A DNA stretch of 64,000 nucleotides from a virus. Numbering within the stretch: the first letter of the stretch is position 1; each line of letters begins with the position of its first letter. The DNA is taken from positions 1-64,000 of the IMG/VR virus record IMGVR_UViG_3300042516_004943. One strand, written 5' to 3'. Under the pieces are notes generated by a model. That model saw nothing but the letters and a program-made list of their open reading frames with translations. It had not been told where the DNA came from and did no database searches. A program made the translations under genes and the position numbers. Positions 6,781 through 12,915 of this stretch are shown here, in pieces.

Positions 6781-7335
6781 GCTACCTCTTCTGTGCCGTC
6801 TTCTCCTTGCGGATCGGGCAGATTTGGTTAACGCGCACCGAACGCGGGTCATGGTCACCATCCCCCTTATTACAGTCAGCTATCTGCTTCTCATCATCAG
6901 TGGGTTCTGACTATCTTGGTAGCGAACCAAGAACGTGTGTTTAGATGGCCTTAGACTATAACGGCTTCAGCTTACGTTGCACAACTATCTTTCCGGACTA
7001 TGTTGAGCAAACCATCAAATTTTTTCAAAGAAAGTGGTGACAGGGAGGCCAGAACTCCCTGCCTATTATTCCGTGCCTTCTGGCGGCACCGACATCGAAT
7101 TACCTTGCGGTAACTAGCCCACAAGTTGAACGGAGAAATATCCGCCAGAGCTTGGGAGAATTGTTCCCTGTCTTACAAGTATCTGTATCTGGAATCTTTA
7201 CATGACGCCGCAGCGAACACAACCAGTTAGTTTCATGCATAGATGCAGGGAAATTTTTTATAGCCTCGGAGGGTTTTGTGTAGGACGACAGACCCTTACT
7301 TCTGTCCATCTTTTATTCCGATACTTCGTTCGGGC
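6781..7335 (-). ncRNA. Candidate large structured non-coding RNA next to tRNA-Cys
   Basis: About 560 bases have no credible gene but hold many perfect local hairpins. They are 6915-6931 (CTTGGT/ACCAAG), 7041-7061 (CAGGGAG/CTCCCTG), 7073-7089 (GTGCC/GGCAC), 7100-7113 (TTACC/GGTAA), 7131-7144 (CGGA/TCCG), 7154-7168, 7237-7246 (GCAT/ATGC), 7287-7306 (GACAGA/TCTGTC) and 7318-7333 (CCGA/TCGG). Giant ornate phage RNAs such as GOLLD and ROOL have this size and often lie beside phage tRNAs. A group I intron is the main alternative. A 69-codon minus-strand frame (7100-7309) lies inside, but it runs through five of the hairpins. The strand is assigned from the neighbouring tRNA only. Confidence 0.55.
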
Positions 7336-7357
7336 TTTGTTTCAAATTGTAAAAGAA

Positions 7358-7621
7358 CTATGCAACTGACTTGCCAAAGATGTTGACCACTTCACGATCA
7401 ACGATCTCATCGAAGCGGAACCTACGAACGCCCTTGCCGAAGCAGTAGGCGGTGAAGCCATTCGCAAACCCATCGAAGGGTCGGGAAACCAGATAGTCGT
7501 AGACCTCGTTGTTTCCTTGATCCGTGTAAGGCCGATACTTCAAGCGATACACAGGATTGGTGAACTGACCGATTTTGGAGTCAGCGATTGCGAGTTTGAG
7601 TTTGTTTAGTAGTGCTTTCAT
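7358..7621 (-). CDS. Hypothetical protein, 87 aa (WYL-like pattern)
   Basis: The ATG at 7621 is preferred because a near-consensus promoter ends 7 bases before it; the longer frame from 7657 would include that promoter. The sequence NEVYDYLVSRPF...GFTAYC...GVRRFRFDEI recalls the beta-strand pattern of WYL ligand-binding domains, without a WYL tripeptide. This is a tentative resemblance only. Function unknown. Confidence 0.7.
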   Translation of the reverse strand: MKALLNKLKLAIADSKIGQFTNPVYRLKYRPYTDQGNNEVYDYLVSRPFDGFANGFTAYCFGKGVRRFRFDEIVDREVVNIFGKSVA

Positions 7622-7628
7622 GGTTTTA

Positions 7629-7657
7629 AGAATAAATCTTTTTGATCTTTTTGTCAA
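7629..7657 (-). promoter_or_regulatory. Leaderless-type promoter of the 87-aa gene
   Basis: The boxes are TTGACA (7652-7657), a 17-base spacer and TATTCT (7629-7634), ending 7 bases before the ATG. The TGA stop of the upstream gene (7654-7656) lies inside the -35 box. Confidence 0.88.
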
Positions 7658-7794
7658 CGGGTTTTTTCAAGATTCTGCAAGATTTTTTGGATTTTTTTAA
7701 CGGCGCGTTTGGCACTTGCTTCATAGAGGGCAACCTTGGCGATTTCGACGAGAGCTTTTTCGAGAGTCTGTTCTTCAGCGGTTTTCTTTTTCAT
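7654..7794 (-). CDS. Small helical protein, 46 aa
   Basis: This Lys/Ala/Glu-rich peptide (begins MKKKTAEEQ) is predicted to be mostly helical. It is supported by a strong promoter 6 bases before its ATG and by its stop codon being embedded in the next promoter. No family recognised. Confidence 0.7.
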   Translation of the reverse strand: MKKKTAEEQTLEKALVEIAKVALYEASAKRAVKKIQKILQNLEKTR

Positions 7795-7800
7795 ACCTCT

Positions 7801-7828
7801 AATCTATCAGAAAAAATTGATTTGTCAA
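7801..7828 (-). promoter_or_regulatory. Leaderless-type promoter of the 46-aa gene
   Basis: The boxes are TTGACA (7823-7828), a 16-base spacer and TAGATT (7801-7806), ending 6 bases before the ATG at 7794. The spacer end and -10 (TCTGATAGATTA) also occur upstream of the gene starting at 11978. Confidence 0.85.
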
Positions 7829-7847
7829 TGGATTTTTTGAAATTAAA

Positions 7848-7921
7848 CGGAGTCTACGGGGCTCGAACCCGCAACCTCTGCCGTGACAGGGCAGCGCTCT
7901 GACCAATTGAGCTAAGACTCC
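7848..7921 (-). tRNA. tRNA-Asp (GTC)
   Basis: The acceptor is GGAGTCT/AGACTCC and the D-arm GCTC/GAGC. The anticodon stem CTGCC/GGCAG has loop CTGTCAC (anticodon GTC), and the T-arm is GCGGG-TTCGAGC-CCCGT with a terminal G-T pair. The discriminator is G73. CCA is not encoded. Confidence 0.95.
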
Positions 7922-7925
7922 TATG

Positions 7926-7997
7926 TGGGATGGGTGAGGATCGAACTCACAACCAACGCCTTAAAAGGGCGCTGCTCTACCTTTGAGCTACCATCCC
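7926..7997 (-). tRNA. tRNA-Lys (TTT)
   Basis: The acceptor is GGGATGG/CCATCCC. The anticodon stem GCGCC/GGCGT has loop CTTTTAA (anticodon TTT), the T-arm is GTGAG-TTCGATC-CTCAC and the discriminator is A73. It lies 4 bases from tRNA-Asp and 5 from tRNA-Trp, so the three form one transcript. Confidence 0.95.
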
Positions 7998-8002
7998 TAA
8001 AA

Positions 8003-8079
8003 TGGCACGAGGTGTCAGAATCGAACTGACCCAGATGGTTTTGGAGACCTTCTCGCCAAGCCTTGGAACATTACCTCGC
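8003..8079 (-). tRNA. tRNA-Trp (CCA), unusual D-arm
   Basis: The acceptor is GCGAGGT/ACCTCGT with G1-U72, the anticodon loop CTCCAAA (anticodon CCA), the T-arm GTCAG-TTCGATT-CTGAC and the discriminator G73, the Trp identity base. It is the only tRNA here with an encoded CCA end. The D-arm is weak (about three pairs) and the anticodon stem has one A-A mismatch. It could be a degenerate or specialised tRNA. Confidence 0.8.
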
Positions 8080-8086
8080 ATCTACT

Positions 8087-8114
8087 AATCTAGCATATCT
8101 TACAGGAAAGTCAA
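8087..8114 (-). promoter_or_regulatory. Promoter of the Trp-Lys-Asp tRNA cluster
   Basis: The boxes are TTGACT (8109-8114), a 16-base spacer and TAGATT (8087-8092). The predicted start falls at about 8080, one base before the tRNA-Trp 5' end, so little or no 5' leader would need removal. Confidence 0.8.
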
Positions 8115-8144
8115 GTGTTTTTCTCTCATGTCGATGCCTTAAAC

Positions 8145-8337
8145 ATATTAGCAAAATGTGTCGAAATTTTCTTAATAAATCGACAAATAGCGAAATATCA
8201 AATTGGAAAATAGCGAAATAGGAAATACAGAAATAGGAAATAGTTATCAGTCAAATAGTAGAATAAATAGATAATAATCAATGATCATTGAATAAAAATG
8301 AATTATTATTATTGTATTGTCTGCTATGCTTGTTATT
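8145..8337. other. A+T-rich non-coding tract with short direct repeats and a palindrome
   Basis: This gene-free stretch holds recurring GAAATA/AAATAG units (8195-8245) and a perfect 14-bp palindrome TCAATGATCATTGA. The palindrome is flanked by inverted AATAATAAT/ATTATTATT runs (8268-8320). It could be an origin or a regulatory site; nothing in the sequence decides this. Confidence 0.4.
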
Positions 8338-8414
8338 GTAAGTCTTTCATTATCAACCACTTACGCCTGGGGGCCAGGCCCGGTTCTGTAAGTGACTGAT
8401 TATCAAGGCTTTAC
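8338..8414. repeat. Intermodule hairpin repeat, copy R6
   Basis: The core 8358-8394 has perfect CACTTAC/GTAAGTG arms, inner stem GCCTGG/CCAGGC and flanks TTATCA and TGATTATCA. The 37-bp core is identical in sequence to that of R9. Confidence 0.92.
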
Positions 8415-8429
8415 ATATGTTAACATTTT

Positions 8430-8462
8430 TACAGAATGAAACGCCCGTTTAGAACGGACGCT
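8430..8462 (-). terminator. Possible terminator of the 164-aa gene
   Basis: An 8-bp stem (CGCCCGTT/AACGGACG on the plus strand, 8442-8460, one G-U pair) with a 3-base loop lies 25 bases after the stop codon. The following T-run is poor (TTTCATTCT), so it may only be a stabilising hairpin. Confidence 0.45.
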
Positions 8463-8487
8463 TCAAACTTTCAAACAAGCGTTTGAT

Positions 8488-8982
8488 TTAGTCCTCTGTC
8501 TCCTTCACCCAAGTAGGTGCGCCGCCATCGAGTTCGCGGTAGATGTAAGTCGGAGCTTTGTCATAGAGCATGAAGTTCTCACGCTCAAACGTGCTGTATT
8601 CGTCTTGTGCTGCGATGCTCGCGTGTTCGCGGAACACTTTGCCGGATTCTTTCTTGTGATTGCGAGGCTTTGCTTTGTATTGGTCAGCAACCTCTGTGTC
8701 TTGCCACTTTGTCATATTTTCGTATGTCAAAGCGCGGATCATATTTTCTTCCGTTGAGAGGAAGTAGGCAAACGTGTCGCCAATGTGGTGAAGGTAAGAA
8801 TCGCCAAGTTCACCGAGTTGCATTTCAGAGTCGCCACTTGTGCGCTCTATGTTTGCATTTGAACCAGCCGCGCCCCAGTTAAAGAAGCGGTTGTAAGTGC
8901 GTTCGATTTGTTCGCGTGTTCCGTCGAGGCCAACAGCGATGCCGTTGCCGTATAGACTGATTAGTATTTTTGCTTGTTCCAT
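8488..8982 (-). CDS. Hypothetical protein, 164 aa
   Basis: This soluble, acidic protein has no recognised family. The N-terminus reads ILISLYGNGIAVGLDG. It is a single-gene unit with a promoter 9 bases before the ATG, a hairpin after the stop and then repeat R6. Confidence 0.8.
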   Translation of the reverse strand: MEQAKILISLYGNGIAVGLDGTREQIERTYNRFFNWGAAGSNANIERTSGDSEMQLGELGDSYLHHIGDTFAYFLSTEENMIRALTYENMTKWQDTEVADQYKAKPRNHKKESGKVFREHASIAAQDEYSTFERENFMLYDKAPTYIYRELDGGAPTWVKETED

Positions 8983-8991
8983 AGTGTTGAA

Positions 8992-9020
8992 AGTTTAGAT
9001 GGTGAGTGTGTGCGCGTCAA
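8992..9020 (-). promoter_or_regulatory. Leaderless-type promoter of the 164-aa gene
   Basis: The boxes are TTGACG (9015-9020), a 17-base spacer and TAAACT (8992-8997), ending 9 bases before the ATG at 8982. Confidence 0.75.
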
Positions 9021-9024
9021 GCGA

Positions 9025-9159
9025 TTAATTTCCGCGAGCGTCGATTTCGCGCCAGTAATTTTTTTCCTGCTCGTCGAGATACGCCTCGTATTCAGAGGCA
9101 AACTCGTCGCTTTGGATTTGCGTGTTGAAGTCGTCGTTGATGATGGAGTTCGCTTGCAT
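9025..9159 (-). CDS. Small acidic protein, 44 aa (paralogue of 12916-13125)
   Basis: The ATG at 9159 follows its promoter by 6 bases; a longer frame from 9249 would run through the promoter. The N-terminus (INDDFNTQIQSDEFASE) closely matches that of the 69-aa protein at 12916-13125 (ITDDFNTQPQSDEMASE), so the two are paralogues with different C-termini. Function unknown. Confidence 0.75.
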   Translation of the reverse strand: MQANSIINDDFNTQIQSDEFASEYEAYLDEQEKNYWREIDARGN

Positions 9160-9165
9160 GGGTAA

Positions 9166-9193
9166 AGAATAGCACAGCCATAGCACCGCACAA
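9166..9193 (-). promoter_or_regulatory. Leaderless-type promoter of the 44-aa gene
   Basis: The boxes are TTGTGC (9188-9193), a 16-base spacer and TATTCT (9166-9171), ending 6 bases before the ATG. An A/T tract and extended repeat R7 lie upstream. Confidence 0.7.
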
Positions 9194-9242
9194 GGATTTT
9201 TTGCGAATAAAAATATATTTTTTTTCTGCTTGACATGATGAG

Positions 9243-9348
9243 TTGGCATGGTTTCTGCGCTGTGTATTGCATAAGTCCTTGATTTTCAGCCACTTACGCC
9301 CGGCGGCCAGGCCCGGCTCTGTAAGTGCCTTATTGTCAGCGCTTTACG
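9243..9348. repeat. Intermodule repeat, copy R7 (extended form)
   Basis: The core 9291-9327 has perfect arms. The extended left part starts with TTGGCATGG at 9243, 48 bp before the core, followed by ATAAGTCCTTGATTTTCAG. The right flank GCGCTTTAC ends just before the TGA at 9349. Confidence 0.92.
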
Positions 9349-9507
9349 TCATCGCAGTTTGTCGCGTGTGTCAAGACATTTTTGCCACCCCATAAAGAAA
9401 AGTTTTTGGAGTGTCATAACGCCAGCACGCTCCCACCATAGAGCCAAGCTGAAAAAGTATTCAGACAAGCGGAACAAGTTTTTTCGTGCGATCAGATTGA
9501 ATGTCAT
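9349..9507 (-). CDS. Hypothetical protein, 52 aa
   Basis: This basic peptide has an aromatic/hydrophobic stretch (LSEYFFSLALWWERAG) that may associate with the membrane. It begins 4 bases after the stop of the 21-aa peptide gene and is the last gene of its unit before R7. A short or peripheral protein of unknown role. Confidence 0.6.
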   Translation of the reverse strand: MTFNLIARKNLFRLSEYFFSLALWWERAGVMTLQKLFFMGWQKCLDTRDKLR

Positions 9508-9511
9508 AATT

Positions 9512-9577
9512 TTATTTTTTATAGATTGAAACAATAAAGGCCAACAATGAGCCAAAGGCGAGAAGAATTATTTCCAT
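9512..9577 (-). CDS. Very small membrane peptide, 21 aa
   Basis: The peptide is a single hydrophobic helix (IILLAFGSLLAFIVSI) with a lysine tail. It sits 15 bases after the Gp88-like gene and 4 bases before the next ATG, with no overlapping alternative. Too short for homology; support comes from operon spacing. Confidence 0.5.
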   Translation of the reverse strand: MEIILLAFGSLLAFIVSIYKK

Positions 9578-9592
9578 GATGGTGCATTGTAT

Positions 9593-10270
9593 TCAGATTT
9601 GCACCACGAAGCCAGACGAATCGCGGAGAGCTTTGCCCTTTGCTTTGAGTCCGACAATGACGTTTTGAGGATCAAGAAAACGCAAGTCGCTTTCGTCTCC
9701 ATTTATGACACGTTTGCCAAGGTAAGTCTCCGGCAATTCATTAAAGACAACCGCCACGTTGCCACCAGCGGAAAGAACAGCGTGGACGCGATGCTGATTG
9801 TCCTCTTTGCGTGAGAAAGTAAGATGGTAATTCTTCGGCAGTTCGCCATTGAGAAATTGCATCATGCGATTTAGGTTTGGCGTGTAGTCGTAAAACTGAA
9901 TTGACGGAAAGCGCGCCATGTCGATGAGCATATGCCAAGGAAGGTCAGACAAGACGTTAGGCCGACAAGCAACAGGCATATTATTTTTTGCGCTCCATTT
10001 TTCGGCATTGTGCAATTCTTTATTCATCTGCGCGAGAAACGTGTTGCGCTCGTCGATAAAGTAACGCGACTTGGCAAGGCGAGCATCTTGCACGTTTGAG
10101 AAAATGCCCATGCCGGAAGTGTCAAGACAAGCTGCCTCGCAACCGGACGAACGATGCGGACAGAATTGTTTGCCAGACTTACCAGCGGGAGAAAGTGACA
10201 AGCCGTAAGTGCGCCAACCGAGCTTTTCGCCCTTTTTGATTTTGGTGTTGTTAGTGGATAGGAGTTTCAT
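9593..10270 (-). CDS. Gp88-like phage protein
   Basis: This 225-residue protein has an N-terminal Cys-rich block (C37-P-H ... GC44-EAAC48), then NVQDARLAKSRYF, an RPNVLSDLPW segment and FPSIQFYDYT. The order matches the Gp88 domain family (named after a mycobacteriophage gene) found in many phages and of unknown activity. The clustered Cys suggest metal binding (inference). A TAGAAT-like -10 lies before the ATG, and the preceding gene ends 28 bases upstream. Confidence 0.75.
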   Translation of the reverse strand: MKLLSTNNTKIKKGEKLGWRTYGLSLSPAGKSGKQFCPHRSSGCEAACLDTSGMGIFSNVQDARLAKSRYFIDERNTFLAQMNKELHNAEKWSAKNNMPVACRPNVLSDLPWHMLIDMARFPSIQFYDYTPNLNRMMQFLNGELPKNYHLTFSRKEDNQHRVHAVLSAGGNVAVVFNELPETYLGKRVINGDESDLRFLDPQNVIVGLKAKGKALRDSSGFVVQI

Positions 10271-10297
10271 AGCGTGGTGATTCTATGAGGGTTTGCC

Positions 10298-10537
10298 TTA
10301 CTTGGCAAGAGCTTTTTTCACCCTTGCAAGGTCGCGCTTGCTGTGCGTGTAGAGTTTCGCGTCGATGCTTTCCAGATTGGAGAGCAAACGATAGGCTGCG
10401 ATTTTTTCGCGTGCGTTACGGCGAGCGAAAGTTCCGACGATGCTGTTGCGGTCGCGCAACGTGTTGGAGATGTCTTTTTGAAGTGCAACGCGCGCTTGGA
10501 TGAGGGCTTCGATGAGTTCGAGTTTGGTGATGTTCAT
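10298..10537 (-). CDS. Hypothetical helical protein, 79 aa
   Basis: This Arg/Lys/Ala-rich, mostly helical protein (begins MNITKLELIEALIQAR) may form a coiled coil. A TTGCAA box lies at promoter distance, but the -10 (GAAAAT) is poor. It forms one group with the Gp88-like gene downstream. Family not recognised. Confidence 0.75.
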   Translation of the reverse strand: MNITKLELIEALIQARVALQKDISNTLRDRNSIVGTFARRNAREKIAAYRLLSNLESIDAKLYTHSKRDLARVKKALAK

Positions 10538-10575
10538 ATTTTTATTTTCTCTGATTTTGAGTCCGGTTGCAAGAA

Positions 10576-10731
10576 TTATTCTGCGAGGAGAGCGTTTATT
10601 TTTTCGCGTGTCTTTCTCATCGCATGGAGTAAAACAGTCGTTTGATCGTCCAGCATGGGGTCGATCAAATCGTTTGCGATCTGTTCAAGTTTTTCGGTTA
10701 GGGCTTGGAGTTGGATTTCTTTCTCTGTCAT
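10576..10731 (-). CDS. Small helical protein, 51 aa
   Basis: This acidic heptad-like peptide (EIQLQALTEKLEQIANDLI) is likely a short coiled coil. The ATG at 10731 follows its promoter by 6 bases. It is the first gene of the module after repeat R8. Confidence 0.7.
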   Translation of the reverse strand: MTEKEIQLQALTEKLEQIANDLIDPMLDDQTTVLLHAMRKTREKINALLAE

Positions 10732-10737
10732 GCTTAC

Positions 10738-10765
10738 AAGATACCACAGCCGCGCAAAAATGCAA
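10738..10765 (-). promoter_or_regulatory. Leaderless-type promoter of the 51-aa gene
   Basis: The boxes are TTGCAT (10760-10765), a 16-base spacer GCGCGGCTGTGG-like, and TATCTT (10738-10743), then GTAAGC-ATG. The same GCGCGGCTGTGG spacer and GTAAGC leader recur at 14770. Confidence 0.75.
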
Positions 10766-10814
10766 GGGATTTTTTACGATTAAAAAAATATTTTTTTTCT
10801 ACTTGACAGCGCAC

Positions 10815-10919
10815 TTGGCACACTTCTTGAACAGTGTTTTCCGTAAGTTGTTCATTTTCAGGCACTTACACCCGGCGGCCAGGCGGCCTGCCGTAAGTGG
10901 TTGATTATCAACGCTTTAC
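10815..10919. repeat. Intermodule repeat, copy R8 (extended form)
   Basis: The core 10863-10899 has perfect arms. TTGGCACAC starts at 10815, 48 bp before the core. The right flank TTGATTATCAACGCTTTAC contains the TGA stop of the 47-aa gene (10908-10910). Confidence 0.93.
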
Positions 10920-11051
10920 GATATAGTCGCTGATTTGGCCGTTTGCTGCGATGCGCTCAAGCCATGTCGAGGTGTTGTAGTGCCACAGGCTCATGGCGAG
11001 CAGTGAAACAGGCGTTTGAATTCCGAGCAGTTGTTTTATCCAGTTTGTCAT
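10908..11051 (-). CDS. Hypothetical protein, 47 aa
   Basis: Its ATG overlaps the stop of the upstream 65-aa gene (ATGA at 11048-11051). The peptide contains WLERIAANGQISDYIVKR and a moderately hydrophobic N-terminal half. Its stop codon lies within repeat R8, so the repeat starts inside the gene. Confidence 0.65.
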   Translation of the reverse strand: MTNWIKQLLGIQTPVSLLAMSLWHYNTSTWLERIAANGQISDYIVKR

Positions 11052-11245
11052 AGTTCTTCAGCGTATTCGTTTTTGTTTTCTGTGCCAAGCATTTTTTCCA
11101 TGCGCTCTTTCAGTAGCGTATAGACAAGGTGCGCGTCATGCACAGCGTCAACACAGTCTTTCCGCATTCCTTCCATGAGAAAGTCTTTTGCGTAGAAGCG
11201 GACACCATTTGATTCAAGGGCTTTTTGTATGTTGGGCGTGATCAT
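11048..11245 (-). CDS. Hypothetical protein, 65 aa
   Basis: This small helical acidic protein lies in a chain of overlapping genes: its ATG overlaps the stop of the 64-aa membrane protein and its stop overlaps the next ATG. Unknown family. Confidence 0.75.
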   Translation of the reverse strand: MITPNIQKALESNGVRFYAKDFLMEGMRKDCVDAVHDAHLVYTLLKERMEKMLGTENKNEYAEEL

Positions 11246-11436
11246 GAGTTAGAATCATCGAGGAACATTCCATCAAACACAAGAGGTTTTTCCAGTTCAT
11301 CAAAAATGTTTTTGCTTTTCTGATGTGTGCGCTCATGCAACTGCATACAGGCAGAGCAGAGCATGGTTGCAACGAGAACAAACGTGAGAAGTGCCAAGGA
11401 ATAGGCCACGCTGTCGAATGTGATGTATTTTTTCAT
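11242..11436 (-). CDS. Small single-pass membrane protein, 64 aa
   Basis: The ATG at 11436 gives a short N-terminus, one membrane helix (SLALLTFVLVATMLCSACM, about residues 12-30) and an acidic tail. The longer frame from 11721 overlaps two other genes and is not credible. Spanin or holin-like roles are possible but unsupported. Confidence 0.65.
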   Translation of the reverse strand: MKKYITFDSVAYSLALLTFVLVATMLCSACMQLHERTHQKSKNIFDELEKPLVFDGMFLDDSNS

Positions 11437-11440
11437 GAGA

Positions 11441-11527
11441 TTATTTTCGGGAGTCGGCCCAGAGGATGAGGAAGGCGCAAGCAGATGGAAAGATGCCCAG
11501 CCAAAAGAGTGGAACCCAGATTGACAT
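11441..11527 (-). CDS. Very small membrane peptide, 28 aa
   Basis: The peptide is one Trp-rich hydrophobic helix (WVPLFWLGIFPSACAFLIL) ending in DSRK. It lies 3 bases after the 71-aa gene and 4 bases before the next ATG, so it fills an otherwise empty 90-base gap in the operon. Confidence 0.55.
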   Translation of the reverse strand: MSIWVPLFWLGIFPSACAFLILWADSRK

Positions 11528-11530
11528 AGT

Positions 11531-11746
11531 TTATTTATATGATCCAACAGGGATGTTGGGAGTTGAAACGTAAACCGCTTCCAGAAAGCGATCCTCATCG
11601 AAACGCGGATTTTGTTCGGCAAAGTATTTCGCAAAGTCCAAAGCGAGGACTTCAACAGCTTCGTATTCGCCAATCGGCGCGTGTTGTTTTTCAGCGAGAC
11701 GCTTGCCCAAGATTTTTGCAATGGCCTCGAATTGTTTTTTCGTCAT
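11531..11746 (-). CDS. Hypothetical protein, 71 aa
   Basis: This soluble helical protein starts MTKKQFEAIAKILGKRLAE and is the first gene of a five-gene overlapping unit that ends at R8. A TTGACC box (11776-11781) lies at the usual distance, but the -10 (CACAAT) is weak. That -35 contains the TGA of the gene upstream. Confidence 0.75.
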   Translation of the reverse strand: MTKKQFEAIAKILGKRLAEKQHAPIGEYEAVEVLALDFAKYFAEQNPRFDEDRFLEAVYVSTPNIPVGSYK

Positions 11747-11777
11747 GGTGTTATTGTGGTTTGTTTTGTGGTTAGGG

Positions 11778-11978
11778 TCAAGAGATTTTTTTCGGCTCCC
11801 GATAGCAGAGTCCGTGGCGGTTGTAACGTCCTTCGGCGCGGTTCATCCGTTCGATGTCGCGCTCGTAAGCTTCGGGGTTGCGCTGATAGGCAGGATCCCA
11901 AGGATCAATGCCGAGTGGGAGGTCGAGGGTTTGCAGACGCTCTTCGTCGCGCCAGCTTGTGGTGTATCCGTTTTTCAT
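11778..11978 (-). CDS. Hypothetical protein, 66 aa
   Basis: This charged protein has an Asp/Pro/Tyr/Arg-rich middle (DPWDPAYQRNPEAYERDIER). No family recognised. It has a consensus promoter 6 bases before the ATG, and its TGA lies inside the next -35 box. Confidence 0.75.
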   Translation of the reverse strand: MKNGYTTSWRDEERLQTLDLPLGIDPWDPAYQRNPEAYERDIERMNRAEGRYNRHGLCYREPKKIS

Positions 11979-11984
11979 ACTTTT

Positions 11985-12012
11985 AATCTATCAGAAAAAT
12001 CCGTTTTGTCAA
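11985..12012 (-). promoter_or_regulatory. Leaderless-type promoter of the 66-aa gene
   Basis: The boxes are TTGACA (12007-12012), a 16-base spacer and TAGATT (11985-11990), ending 6 bases before the ATG at 11978. The -35 contains the TGA stop (12009-12011) of the upstream gene. Confidence 0.88.
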
Positions 12013-12188
12013 GCGACTTTTTTCACGCTGACTTCCCAGTAGGGAAAGAACAGATGCATATAGCGAGCAGTCACTTGCACGCCATCCTTACGCCAGATGG
12101 TGCGCTTATTGCTCTGCGCAACGTAGTGACCGAAGTCTTTCATGGCGTTGAGGACGATTTCCTTTTTGTGGGTTCCTTTTGTTATCAT
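12009..12188 (-). CDS. Hypothetical protein, 59 aa
   Basis: The ATG at 12188 follows its promoter by 6 bases; the longer frame from 12245 would run through it. The product has a basic start (MITKGTHKKEIVLNAMKDF) and an aromatic C-terminus. It is the first gene of the module after R9. Confidence 0.72.
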   Translation of the reverse strand: MITKGTHKKEIVLNAMKDFGHYVAQSNKRTIWRKDGVQVTARYMHLFFPYWEVSVKKVA

Positions 12189-12194
12189 GCTTAC

Positions 12195-12222
12195 ACTATA
12201 CCACAGAACGCGCAAAAAGCAA
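12195..12222 (-). promoter_or_regulatory. Leaderless-type promoter of the 59-aa gene
   Basis: The boxes are TTGCTT (12217-12222), a 16-base spacer and TATAGT (12195-12200), followed by GTAAGC and the ATG. Confidence 0.8.
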
Positions 12223-12275
12223 GGATTTTTTTTGCGATTGTGCAATTTTTTTTATTATTTTTTTGCTTGACATTT

Positions 12276-12352
12276 GTAAACTGTTGAATATCAGGCACTT
12301 ACGCCTGGGGGCCAGGCCCGGTTCTGTAAGTGCTTGATTTGCAACGCTTTAC
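12276..12352. repeat. Intermodule hairpin repeat, copy R9
   Basis: The core 12296-12332 has perfect arms and is identical to the R6 core. The left extension is shortened (no TTGGCA block). The right end CTTTAC contains the TAA stop of the 51-aa basic protein. Confidence 0.93.
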
Positions 12353-12504
12353 GTATCTTGCCAACCACGAAAAAACTTTGCTTTGCGCGCGAATTTTTTC
12401 TTGACACGCATGGCAAACGAGGGCTTGCAAGTTGTCTTGCGAACGCTGCGCTCGATTGCGCGAGCAAGCGGTCGCGTGTCGATTGTCATAATGATTCTGC
12501 TCAT
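12349..12504 (-). CDS. Small basic protein, 51 aa
   Basis: This strongly basic peptide (many R and K, for example MRVKKKFARKAKFFRGW) may bind nucleic acid or ribosomes (inference from charge only). It starts 1 base after the stop of the 76-aa gene, and its TAA lies in repeat R9. Confidence 0.65.
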   Translation of the reverse strand: MSRIIMTIDTRPLARAIERSVRKTTCKPSFAMRVKKKFARKAKFFRGWQDT

Positions 12505-12505
12505 G

Positions 12506-12736
12506 TTAGTTGACCCCAAAAGAGAATTGCTGATTTTTTACTGCGTTCAACTCTACCGCGAGCGTAGTCGAAACGCCACACAAGAGATTGAGTTTGTGCT
12601 CGTGCATGGTGATCGTGCGCAAAGCCTTCTCCAACATATCTTGAAGATGGTGGATGTGCGCCTCCTGCGCTTGGATTGTTTTCTCATGCTTGATGAGAGT
12701 TTCCAGCGATTTGATGATGCCGTCTTGTTGTGTCAT
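12506..12736 (-). CDS. Coiled-coil protein, 76 aa
   Basis: The ATG at 12736 lies 4 bases after the preceding stop. The middle (SLETLIKHEKTIQAQEAHIHHLQDMLEKAL) has clear heptad spacing and is a likely coiled coil. Family not recognised. Confidence 0.72.
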   Translation of the reverse strand: MTQQDGIIKSLETLIKHEKTIQAQEAHIHHLQDMLEKALRTITMHEHKLNLLCGVSTTLAVELNAVKNQQFSFGVN

Positions 12737-12740
12737 AGTA

Positions 12741-12911
12741 TTAGTGTTTGGGTTTGGGTTTGGGTTCAGGACGAGCGCACGGATCGTTGCGGTGACGCTC
12801 CTCGGCATAGCCGAAAAGAATGTCAAATGCTTGTTCCGGCGTGATCCAATCGTCCTCTGGGAGGTCGAAGCGCCATTCAGTAGGCCATGCGCCTGTGGTG
12901 TTTTCTGTCAT
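12741..12911 (-). CDS. Hypothetical protein, 56 aa, PK-rich tail
   Basis: This small acidic protein ends in a PEPKPKPKH tail encoded by a tandem hexamer (CCCAAA on the minus strand). The ATG at 12911 is 4 bases after the upstream stop. Unknown function. Confidence 0.7.
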   Translation of the reverse strand: MTENTTGAWPTEWRFDLPEDDWITPEQAFDILFGYAEERHRNDPCARPEPKPKPKH

Positions 12912-12915
12912 AAAA

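Noticed and set aside
6655-6861. Minus frame of 68 codons across R5 and tRNA-Cys
   Set aside because: It runs through the complete tRNA and the repeat and has a biased Arg/Ser composition.
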